Below are positions 9,563-16,783 of a stretch of DNA of 64,000 nucleotides, piece after piece; positions within the stretch are counted from its first letter, which is position 1, and each line of letters starts with the position of its first letter. The DNA is from UBA1351 sp964627665 (GTDB lineage Bacteria; Bacillota; Clostridia; Lachnospirales; Vallitaleaceae): positions 1-64,000 of the forward strand of contig CAZVKG010000006.1 in the NCBI GenBank assembly GCA_964627665.1. Direction: 5' to 3'. A program made the translations under genes and the position numbers. The notes beneath the pieces were generated by a model that saw only the letters and a list, made by a program, of their open reading frames with translations, was not told where the DNA came from and searched no databases.

Positions 9563-10577
9563 TCATCTCCTCCCCCTCCTCAAAGTCATGTGTTTGGTTT
9601 TTCATCTGGCTAAAGTAAAAATCCAGAGCTTTTTCAATTGTTTTTTCAATAGCCTTCTTGTCCTCATTTGGATTAAAATACTTTGAAATGATTGTTGGTT
9701 GAAGCTTAAATGGTTTCACTTTACCAGTGCTTTTAAGCATATCACCACTGATAATCTTTTGGGCTGTGTTCCAATTAAGATTACCCTCTTTCTCATGCTT
9801 TCTCAAAAGAGTCGCTTTTTTCATATCTACTTTAAAGGTATTTTCAGAAATAATAGCCTCCACCATTTCTTGATTTTCCTGTGATAAGTACGAAAGATCA
9901 ACGCCGGCTCTCATTGCAATTTTGCCTTCATCAACTAGATCTTTTAATGGAGCATTTAATTCGTTTATACGTAAATAACGGGCTACTGAGCGAGAGGACA
10001 AATCATATTTTTCACCAATCTCTTTTTTTGTATCTAACTTCGTGCCCACTGGGCATGAAGTTAAATCTTCCATTACATTAGGTGCCTTAGACAACTTCTC
10101 AATCTCGCTTAGTAAATCTGTTCTGACACCTTGGCTTTTCATCACACTGTGTCTAGTAGCAAGAACTGTAGCTCTTTCAGAATGGACAAGTTCTGCAAAA
10201 GATCTCTGCATTAAATTTGTTTCAGTGACAATGAGTGTTGCTTCTTCTTCTGTAAGCCCTTCTTTAATAACTGTTGGAACTTCAGTTAATCCTGCTTCTT
10301 TAGCCGCATTAACTCTGTTATGGCCAGATAATATTTCATATTTATCATCCATTTTTCTTACAACAATGGGAACAATCACGCCATAGTTTTTAATACTATC
10401 CACCATGTCATTGAATCGGTCTCCTTCATAAAGCTTGAATGGATGGTTTCTAAAAGGGATAAGATCGTTAAGCTTTAATGACGTAGTGCCATCTGTTTTT
10501 TCAGATGGCACTTCACTATGATCTTCACCAAATATTGAAGCAAAGGTTTCAACTTTTTTCATTTTTGTTTTATCCAT
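9555..10577 (-). CDS. parB: ParB-like partition protein
   Basis: A 340-residue ParB/Spo0J-like protein. The N-terminal ParB nuclease-like/CTPase domain shows SGHNRVNAAKEAG near residues 88-100, the segment that in ParB contacts CTP. A central helix-turn-helix (KKEIGEKYDLSSRSVARYLRIN, read in two parts) binds the centromere-like site. The start at 10577 overlaps the end of parA, so the pair is translationally coupled. With ParA it should segregate the element; no parS cluster is evident in the window. It ends in EEGEEMIE, an acidic tail resembling those of nearby proteins. Confidence 0.88.
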   Translation of the reverse strand: MDKTKMKKVETFASIFGEDHSEVPSEKTDGTTSLKLNDLIPFRNHPFKLYEGDRFNDMVDSIKNYGVIVPIVVRKMDDKYEILSGHNRVNAAKEAGLTEVPTVIKEGLTEEEATLIVTETNLMQRSFAELVHSERATVLATRHSVMKSQGVRTDLLSEIEKLSKAPNVMEDLTSCPVGTKLDTKKEIGEKYDLSSRSVARYLRINELNAPLKDLVDEGKIAMRAGVDLSYLSQENQEMVEAIISENTFKVDMKKATLLRKHEKEGNLNWNTAQKIISGDMLKSTGKVKPFKLQPTIISKYFNPNEDKKAIEKTIEKALDFYFSQMKNQTHDFEEGEEMIE

Positions 10578-11352
10578 TATAAATCAACTCCTTTACTAGT
10601 TCCTGATATGCAATAGCAGCTTTATTTGTTGGCATATAATCTACAATACATTTACTTTGAAGATTGGCTTCTCCAACTTTTACTGATTTGGGAATTCTAA
10701 TATCAAACACTTTGATATGCTCACCATAGGCTTCATCCACCATTTCAATCATGTTCTTGGATAGATTGGTTCTTTCATCAAACATTGTTAGCAGAATACC
10801 TTCAAAAGTAATCCTTGGATTTATACGACGCTTTATCTTCATAATTGTTTGTAGCAATAACTCCAGTCCTTTTACTGATAGGTATTCCGGTGTTGCTGGA
10901 ATCAATACGCTGTCACAAGCAGCTAATACATTTAATGTCATCAAACCTAAGGATGGGGCTGAATCTATAATGATGTAATCATAATCTTCTCTAAGCTGTT
11001 CTGTAATTGTTTTTAAGACGTATTCCCTACTCATAGTGCTAACTAAGTTCATTTCAATGGCTGACATTTCAATACTGCTGGGGATGACATCCACGCCATC
11101 CCTGTTTAGTATGTAGCTTTCTTTTGGTGGAAGATCATCTTCATTCATAACAGCCATCATCAAATGGTACAGTGTTGTATCAAGTGTTTCTGGCTTTTCA
11201 ATACCAAAGCAGTCAGTCATGGATGCTTGATTGTCCGTATCGATTGCGAGTACCTTGTAACCCTCCTTCGCCAATATTGTTGCTACGTTCCTACAAGTCG
11301 TGCTTTTGGCTACTCCACCTTTTTGTGAAGCAACAGCTATAATTTTGCTCAT
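10570..11352 (-). CDS. parA: ParA/Soj-type partition ATPase
   Basis: A 260-residue ParA ATPase with the deviant Walker A SQKGGVAKST at residues 9-18, a Walker A' IDTDNQAS, and Walker B IIIDSAPSLG. The AGGAG ribosome binding site lies 11 bases before the ATG. It is the first gene of the minus-strand partition and processing operon, with a good promoter about 40 bases upstream. It should drive segregation of the element together with ParB. Confidence 0.92.
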   Translation of the reverse strand: MSKIIAVASQKGGVAKSTTCRNVATILAKEGYKVLAIDTDNQASMTDCFGIEKPETLDTTLYHLMMAVMNEDDLPPKESYILNRDGVDVIPSSIEMSAIEMNLVSTMSREYVLKTITEQLREDYDYIIIDSAPSLGLMTLNVLAACDSVLIPATPEYLSVKGLELLLQTIMKIKRRINPRITFEGILLTMFDERTNLSKNMIEMVDEAYGEHIKVFDIRIPKSVKVGEANLQSKCIVDYMPTNKAAIAYQELVKELIYNG

Positions 11353-11392
11353 GATTTTTTTTACTCCTTTCTGATATTCACTTTATGATGTG

Positions 11393-11421
11393 ATAATACA
11401 TTTAATAATTAATATAATCAA
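11393..11421 (-). promoter_or_regulatory. Promoter of parA operon
   Basis: On the minus strand TTGATT, a 17-base spacer and TATTAT form a sigma-A-type promoter that ends about 40 bases before parA. Confidence 0.6.
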
Positions 11422-11426
11422 TACTT

Positions 11427-11493
11427 CACCTATTTTTCTTTTCTAAACACCTCTTCATTCTGCAAAATCATTGCAGATATTCACTAATAGGTG
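11427..11493. promoter_or_regulatory. Inverted 8-mers in the divergent parA/XRE control region
   Basis: CACCTATT (11427-11434) and AATAGGTG (11486-11493) form an inverted pair, with a second palindrome CTGCAA-N5-TTGCAG at 11460-11476 between them. AGGTG recurs just before the XRE start. These are plausible operators for the 71-residue XRE protein controlling both directions. Confidence 0.4.
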
Positions 11494-11499
11494 TATTAT
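11471..11499 (+). promoter_or_regulatory. Promoter of XRE/HEPN genes
   Basis: TTGCAG, a 17-base spacer and TATTAT lie on the plus strand, 23 bases before the XRE start. The AGGTG ribosome binding site is seven bases before the ATG at 11523. Confidence 0.55.
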
Positions 11500-11522
11500 C
11501 TAACTTAGGTAGGTGATAATTA

Positions 11523-11738
11523 ATGAAATTAACGATGGGTGAGAAAATCCGGATTATACTAAAAAGAAAGAATGTAACGATAATAGAACTTAGCAAAAGA
11601 CTTGGTACCACAAATCAGAACATGGCAAATAAATTCAAAAGAGATAACTTCTCTGTGAATGAATTGGAAGCGATTGCTGAAGCTTTGGATTGTGAGTTTG
11701 AAGGGTATTTTGTTGATAAGGAAGGGGGAAAAATCTAG
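11523..11738 (+). CDS. Small XRE-family HTH repressor
   Basis: A 71-residue Cro/C1-type helix-turn-helix protein occupying its whole length with the fold (GEKIRIILKRKN, then LGTTNQNMANKFKRDN as recognition region). It is divergent from parA, across a region with inverted repeats, and likely represses one or both promoters. It precedes the HEPN-like gene by 50 bases on the same strand, so it could also serve as that gene's regulator or antitoxin. Such small XRE proteins are usual near parA in clostridial elements. Confidence 0.8.
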   Translation: MKLTMGEKIRIILKRKNVTIIELSKRLGTTNQNMANKFKRDNFSVNELEAIAEALDCEFEGYFVDKEGGKI

Positions 11739-11788
11739 AAAGATTATTGCTGTTCACTTCGAATCCATAGAATATCAGGAGGGATGTT

Positions 11789-12967
11789 ATGATTTATAAG
11801 GAGTTAACAGGTCAACTCGACGATAGTCCATTATATGATTTAATATCGGATGGATTTTCAGACAAGAAAATTGTTGAAACGATAAACAACACATTTGATC
11901 AATTTTTTGTAAACAAAAGTAATTTAGAACGTTATTCAAAAGATTTTTTAATTCATGATTGGATTAATTATACAAGAAATCATTATGATAAAATTGATAT
12001 CAATATTAATGAGATATTATCTTTAGTTCACAGTTCCCAAAATATTGATAAGAATGCTGTATTCAAAACTTTTGCATCATTCCAAAATCAAAGTGCAAAT
12101 ATTGGAAATAAACATTGGTCATTATGTATATTACAAAAAGATCTTTCACAACTTGGCGATTATGAATATATTACCGAATGCTTTACAATGATAGAAAATA
12201 TATGCGAAATTTTTCTGAAGAATTTTTTTGTAATATTAGTATACCTTCACCGAATATCTAAAAACAAAATCTCCTCTCTTGAAGAAATAGGTAATTTGAA
12301 ATTCGGTAATTTAGTTAACGAAATAACTCAGGCAAATATTCTGCCTAATCTGTTACAGACATTGCAAAGTCCTCTTTCTATATCACAATGGAGGAATATT
12401 GCCTGCCATAAAAGTTACTTGTACATTTCCAATAAAATTGAATGCAAATATGGTAAGCACTTAGAAAAACAATATACTTTAAACTCTAAAGAAGATTTAC
12501 TAAAAATAACTAAAGAGTTAAATTTGATCTCTCAAGCGATTAATTTTAGTTTTAAGTTTACACTCTATGATAATATAACTGAAATCGGTAATATTTATAA
12601 TTCAAATAATTCTTCACAAAATTGTGAAGTGAATAGATCTGAGACTTGGCATTTATTACTTGTAACAGAACTTTATATATCGGGATTCAAAGTCATAGAA
12701 ATCAAAGAAAATGATACTTCAATTAAAATTTGTATTGAAGAAATGACCTACCAAGATACTTATAAAAGAGCCATACAGTCTTCAATAGCAATATATAAGG
12801 TATGGGGTTATACAAATAAAAATACAATCGAAATTATATATTTCGATATCAATAAAACTCCATATTTATCTTCTAGTTCAACATCTGATGTTTGTGAAAA
12901 AATAGCATCTGGTTTAGAAGATATTAATTTCCTAGCTTCAAAAGCAAATTTCATTAAGCTACAGTAA
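11789..12967 (+). CDS. HEPN-like protein, unknown function
   Basis: A 392-residue protein that I do not recognise as a whole. Near residue 207 it carries RNIACH, which fits the R-N-x3-H signature of HEPN ribonuclease domains, in a helical context (a long aromatic helix with FFVILVYLHR lies about 50 residues earlier). The C-terminal third looks alpha/beta and could be nuclease-like or sensory. AGGAGGG precedes the ATG at 11789 by five bases. It is one of few plus-strand genes and is more AT-rich than its neighbours, suggesting later acquisition. Pairing with the XRE gene would fit a toxin-antitoxin or abortive-infection cassette; this is inference. Confidence 0.6.
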   Translation: MIYKELTGQLDDSPLYDLISDGFSDKKIVETINNTFDQFFVNKSNLERYSKDFLIHDWINYTRNHYDKIDININEILSLVHSSQNIDKNAVFKTFASFQNQSANIGNKHWSLCILQKDLSQLGDYEYITECFTMIENICEIFLKNFFVILVYLHRISKNKISSLEEIGNLKFGNLVNEITQANILPNLLQTLQSPLSISQWRNIACHKSYLYISNKIECKYGKHLEKQYTLNSKEDLLKITKELNLISQAINFSFKFTLYDNITEIGNIYNSNNSSQNCEVNRSETWHLLLVTELYISGFKVIEIKENDTSIKICIEEMTYQDTYKRAIQSSIAIYKVWGYTNKNTIEIIYFDINKTPYLSSSSTSDVCEKIASGLEDINFLASKANFIKLQ

Positions 12968-12982
12968 TTTATTGCATTTAAA

Positions 12983-13010
12983 AAATCCTGAATTATTTAA
13001 TTCAGGATTT
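12983..13010. terminator. Bidirectional intrinsic terminator
   Basis: A 12-bp perfect hairpin (AAATCCTGAATT, loop ATTT, AATTCAGGATTT) between convergent genes, flanked by A-rich and T-rich sequence on the two sides. It can end both the HEPN gene and the recombinase gene. Confidence 0.8.
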
Positions 13011-13037
13011 TATCTGATTTCATATTCATATCAACTT

Positions 13038-14924
13038 TCAAGCAATTCGCAAAGCAATGCAAACTTCCAACTCACCAATCGGTACTTTATTTCTAAAATC
13101 ATCACCATCTTTAGTGAATTTGAAATCGTCTGTAACCCTTGTAAATACTGCTATTTCGTAGATTCTATTCTTTGTATTCCTACAACGCACTCCACATGCC
13201 TTGTTTGGAGCGTAGGTGCACGCTAGTTGTTTGTCGCTAGTTGAGTAAGTAGACAAATTTTCTTCTTCAATTATACCAGACGGATTGGCAATTTTCTTGT
13301 AGAATTCTTCATTAAATTTCATCCCTGCTTTGAACACAAAAGTAATAGCATATGGATTTGAATTTCCATCTTCATCAGTTGCTCCAATGACAACTTTATC
13401 AATCAAACTATCCAAAATATCACGATCAAATTCAGTAATCTCCAAATCTTCCTCTAGGACTTTTCTAAACTGATTTATTCTTGTGGTAATTGATTCTTCT
13501 CCTTGAAGGGTTTCGTAGCTCTCATTTCTTTTGTCCATTAGAATTTTAAGTTCTTCCTCTATTACATTATACTTTCTATCGTAATCTGCTTCAGTTATTT
13601 TTTTATCTAATCTCATATCCAATAGTGTCTGTGATTTCATTTCCAGCTTTTTAATTTTAGATGTCAGTTCACTAACTTCATCTCTAAGCTGATCAACATT
13701 CAAAGCTTCTTCTATATTTCCAAAGAACTCTTCAATGTCAGTGGTGTTTAGTTTTTGAAGCTTATTATACGCATTGACAAAAGCATCTTCTAAAAAGCTT
13801 TCATGAATACCTTTTGAATGTCCACACTCTTTTCTTCCGTGTTTAATTGCCTTTCCACATTGCCATGCCGGCTTTTCATGATCTGTCCCGTGATGCCAAA
13901 TTCTTCTGATAAAAGTACCACCACAGAAACCACACGTACACATACTACTAAAGGCATGTTTTCTACTGTATTTTCTAGAGTTATGTTTTGATCCATGTTT
14001 ACTACTTCTCATTTTCAAAATTTCCTGAGCTCTATCAAACAATTCATCCGAAATGATTGGCTCATGATTGTTCTCAATATAGAACTGCTCTTTTTCTCCC
14101 ATGTTATCTAAACGTCTATGTGTAATTGGATCTACAGTGAATGTCTTTCCTTGAAGAAGATCACCTTTATATTTTTCATTTTTAATAATACCTCTAACAG
14201 TGCTCTCATGCCATTTTACACTTCCCCTATTTGTTTTATATCCTAAATTAGTAAGCTCTTTGGCTATTACAAAGCATCCTGAGCCTTCAACATATCTTCT
14301 AAAAATATATCGGACAATTTGTGCTTCTTCTTCATTAATAGAAATGCTTTTAGTCTCTGAATCATAATCATAACCCAAACAGCCATTATATCCAACCATT
14401 TCTCCACGTTTCATTTTCATTTTAAGTCCCATGGTCACATTGGCTGATATAGATTCACTCTCTTGTTGAGCCAAAGAACTTAAAATAACCAACAGCATTT
14501 CACCATTCATGGTCAATGTATTAATATTTTCTTTCTCGAACATGATGGCCACATTCTTTTCCTTTAGTAAGCGTACATATTTTAAAGTATCCAAAGTATT
14601 CCTAGCGAATCTAGATATTGACTTTGTAATAATCATATCAATTTTACCTTCTAAAGCATCATTAATCATCCGTTGGAAATCAACACGTTTATTGATTTGT
14701 GTTCCAGATATCGCTTCATCGGCATAAATGTCTACCAATTCCCACTCCGGTTTTGTTTCAACCAACTGTTTATAATGAAGCACTTGGGACTGATAACTCA
14801 ATTTCTGTTCATCTGAATCTGTACTAACCCTGCAATATGCTGCAACTCTTAATTGATTTTCAATAAAACTACCTCGTTGTCTACGTGATTGTTTACTTGC
14901 TTCAATAACTTTAACCTTTCCCAT
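13038..14924 (-). CDS. Large serine recombinase
   Basis: A 628-residue large serine recombinase of the TnpX/integrase type. The N-terminal resolvase domain holds the nucleophile serine at about residue 34 (YCRVSTD) and the conserved TKSISRFARN segment. A recombinase domain follows and then a zinc ribbon (CTCGFCGG and later WQCGKAIKHGRKECG) and a long coiled coil near 400-480. It probably integrates, excises or resolves the element. AAGGAGG precedes the ATG at 14924. The last ~80 residues (from about 550, with three cysteines) extend beyond the usual length and look like an added tail. It is isolated from the other operons by terminators on both sides; I found no attachment-site repeat beside it. 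Confidence 0.88.
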   Translation of the reverse strand: MGKVKVIEASKQSRRQRGSFIENQLRVAAYCRVSTDSDEQKLSYQSQVLHYKQLVETKPEWELVDIYADEAISGTQINKRVDFQRMINDALEGKIDMIITKSISRFARNTLDTLKYVRLLKEKNVAIMFEKENINTLTMNGEMLLVILSSLAQQESESISANVTMGLKMKMKRGEMVGYNGCLGYDYDSETKSISINEEEAQIVRYIFRRYVEGSGCFVIAKELTNLGYKTNRGSVKWHESTVRGIIKNEKYKGDLLQGKTFTVDPITHRRLDNMGEKEQFYIENNHEPIISDELFDRAQEILKMRSSKHGSKHNSRKYSRKHAFSSMCTCGFCGGTFIRRIWHHGTDHEKPAWQCGKAIKHGRKECGHSKGIHESFLEDAFVNAYNKLQKLNTTDIEEFFGNIEEALNVDQLRDEVSELTSKIKKLEMKSQTLLDMRLDKKITEADYDRKYNVIEEELKILMDKRNESYETLQGEESITTRINQFRKVLEEDLEITEFDRDILDSLIDKVVIGATDEDGNSNPYAITFVFKAGMKFNEEFYKKIANPSGIIEEENLSTYSTSDKQLACTYAPNKACGVRCRNTKNRIYEIAVFTRVTDDFKFTKDGDDFRNKVPIGELEVCIALRIA

Positions 14925-15022
14925 TGAAAGACCTCCTTAATTCAAATTTATCCTTGTTGTGATGCGAGTTTATCATTTCTGGAAATTTTAGACCATGTTT
15001 CGTTTATTTTTTTTAATACAAC

Positions 15023-15060
15023 AAAAAGCCTTCTCAACATTAGACTTACTTTGAGAAGGC
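15023..15060 (-). terminator. Intrinsic terminator after abiE
   Basis: GCCTTCTCAA and TTGAGAAGGC form a 10-bp stem at 15028-15060 followed on the minus strand by TTTTTGTTG. It lies about 80 bases downstream of abiEii. Confidence 0.75.
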
Positions 15061-15068
15061 GAATTATT

Positions 15069-15112
15069 TTACAAATATACTTATATCAAGTTCGTAATAA
15101 GTATTATTGTAC
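15069..15112. promoter_or_regulatory. Second copy of the AbiE operator
   Basis: Positions 15069-15086 repeat exactly the 18-base arm of the operator in front of abiEi (TTACAAATATACTTATAT), followed by a degenerate opposite arm (AATAAGTATTATTGTA). It lies downstream of abiEii, so the module is bracketed by operator copies. Confidence 0.6.
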
Positions 15113-15137
15113 CTATATTATATTCAGATTGTATTGT

Positions 15138-15959
15138 TTAAACTAGTGCTCTTAAGGCATCTATGATGTGACTATACTCGATATCTTCAGCGTACCTATA
15201 ATCTTTAGTGTACTTGCTCCATCTTTTTTTTAGGGTTTCACTGTTTTCAATTTCATCGATTCTTTTACTGATATCATTAAATATATGAGAAGTTTCTCTA
15301 TGTGCTGCTGTCGATTTAATGGCCTCTTTAAAAATTAAAAGATCAAAACTCTGAGTTTTTGTCAAAATATAAACATCATAAAAATCTCTTGGTCTTGTAT
15401 TCAGCTCTCCCCTTCTCAAAATGGTTTCTACTTTTTCTGCTAAGACAGTTTCTATGTTGTAAGCCCACACGCCAATATTTCCTTCTTCAAAAATCATTTT
15501 AAATAGGTATAAGACTTCTTTAGGTGTAATGGCATCACCAGTTGTAATATCGATCTGCATTGGTGTAATAATGGTATCGTATTCTGAAACAACACTCACT
15601 CGATAACCACCATAGGCATCATCATCCCTAATGGCATCAACGCTATTAAATGTAAAAGTTACATCATCATCTATTGAAATGTTACAGATTTCTTTAATTG
15701 CTTTGGTAATGGAATCATTATCTATTGGATAGTTCTTGATTGTTGCATCCATGTCCATAGTTGCTCTATTATCTATTCCCACAAGTGCAGCAATCAACAT
15801 GCCACCTTTTAAAATAAACTTATCTTTATAGGCCGACTTGGAGAGACGCTCAAGAAATCGTTCAAACATATAGTTTTGAAGCACTACCTGAGCTGACATA
15901 TCTTTTTTTCTAGCTAGATTTCTTATTTTTGCTTTTAAGCTCATCGCTCTTCCACTCAC
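15138..15959 (-). CDS. abiEii: AbiEii toxin, nucleotidyltransferase
   Basis: A 273-residue AbiEii/AbiGii toxin of the DNA polymerase-beta-like nucleotidyltransferase superfamily. Motif KGGM lies near residue 51 and the metal-binding TMDMD near 66, with further conserved ETVLAEKVETIL and RPRDFYDVYIL blocks. In characterised type IV systems the toxin blocks growth and is countered by AbiEi. The start is GTG at 15959 behind GGAGGTG, overlapping the end of abiEi by four bases. It serves phage abortive infection and also stabilises elements. A terminator follows. Confidence 0.9.
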   Translation of the reverse strand: MSGRAMSLKAKIRNLARKKDMSAQVVLQNYMFERFLERLSKSAYKDKFILKGGMLIAALVGIDNRATMDMDATIKNYPIDNDSITKAIKEICNISIDDDVTFTFNSVDAIRDDDAYGGYRVSVVSEYDTIITPMQIDITTGDAITPKEVLYLFKMIFEEGNIGVWAYNIETVLAEKVETILRRGELNTRPRDFYDVYILTKTQSFDLLIFKEAIKSTAAHRETSHIFNDISKRIDEIENSETLKKRWSKYTKDYRYAEDIEYSHIIDALRALV

Positions 15960-16549
15960 AGTATCACCTCCAAATAATTTTTAAGTACCGTCTCTATGTT
16001 GAGTTTTTTCGCATAATCCATTAATAATGAATAGTCCGATGATTTTATTTTAACGTACCGTCTCAATGCTTCATTTAGGATTTGAATATCTACTCTGCTT
16101 CTGCTTTTTATAATGTCACAAATCGTTCTTTCAATATTATAAACTCTAATCTGGTTACCGAATGAACTTTTAACTAATATAGCACCAAGCTCATGTAATT
16201 CCTTCTTTACATAGTAAATTTTAAATCTATCTGCAATATTTGAAACAACCTTATATCCACTAGGAACCGTAGCCGAATACTCAAATGGTGTTCTATCCGA
16301 TAGATCATATATAAAAAGAGCTGTCTCATGGGAGTAAATTAATTTCGAATACTTTTTCTGCATAGCAAACATTTCATCTTCAATAGCATCAACAGCTACA
16401 TATACCCCACGATCACATCTTTCTAGCCTACCTTCATTAATTAATCTTTGAAGGTATTTTCTTGGTATCCCATATTTATCAAGATCAGCACTTAAAATCG
16501 TACCATTTTGCTGTTTAATCAATTCTTCAATTTTTTCAAGGTAATTCAT
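15956..16549 (-). CDS. abiEi: AbiEi antitoxin, transcriptional repressor
   Basis: A 197-residue AbiEi-family antitoxin with an N-terminal winged helix-turn-helix (residues 1-55; DKYGIPRKYLQRL) and the family segment with SHETAL and RTICDI. It binds inverted repeats in its own promoter and represses the operon. A GTG at 16558 overlaps the ribosome binding site; the ATG at 16549 behind AGGAGGTGATAGTT is the proper start. A perfect 18-bp inverted repeat covers the promoter just upstream. Confidence 0.9.
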   Translation of the reverse strand: MNYLEKIEELIKQQNGTILSADLDKYGIPRKYLQRLINEGRLERCDRGVYVAVDAIEDEMFAMQKKYSKLIYSHETALFIYDLSDRTPFEYSATVPSGYKVVSNIADRFKIYYVKKELHELGAILVKSSFGNQIRVYNIERTICDIIKSRSRVDIQILNEALRRYVKIKSSDYSLLMDYAKKLNIETVLKNYLEVIL

Positions 16550-16564
16550 AACTATCACCTCCTG

Positions 16565-16608
16565 TTACAAATATACTTATATTATACTCCATATAAGTAT
16601 ATTTGTAA
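16565..16608 (-). promoter_or_regulatory. abiE promoter inside a perfect 18-bp inverted repeat
   Basis: The arms TTACAAATATACTTATAT (16565-16582) and its complement (16591-16608) surround an 8-base centre. The minus-strand promoter TTTACA, 17-base spacer, TATAAT (16609 to 16581) lies within the repeat, so AbiEi binding would block polymerase directly. Confidence 0.85.
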
Positions 16609-16616
16609 ACAGGACT

Positions 16617-16760
16617 TTACTCCATAGCATAAATACCGATTTTATATTTCTTCTTGATAAAAAGCTTGATCTTATCATACTCCATGGTTGTAATTAACTT
16701 CTTAGTTTTTAAATGATTTAACATTGCCACTTGTTCACTAAATTTCAGTCTATTATCCAT
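16617..16760 (-). CDS. SHOCT-like small protein
   Basis: A 47-residue protein starting MDNRLKFSEQ, with an ATG at 16760 and GGAGG eight bases before it. The arrangement of a short helix, a KKLITTMEYDKIK turn and a basic helix resembles the SHOCT domain, a short oligomerisation or nucleic-acid-associated motif. It begins 23 bases after the helicase stop and is probably the last gene of that operon. Confidence 0.65.
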   Translation of the reverse strand: MDNRLKFSEQVAMLNHLKTKKLITTMEYDKIKLFIKKKYKIGIYAME

Positions 16761-16783
16761 TGTCTCTTCCTCCAATTATTCAT

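Noticed and set aside
13790..13996. 68-residue frame inside the recombinase gene
   Set aside because: It runs in another frame over the zinc-ribbon coding region, has no ribosome binding site and matches no family; it is a shadow of the recombinase.
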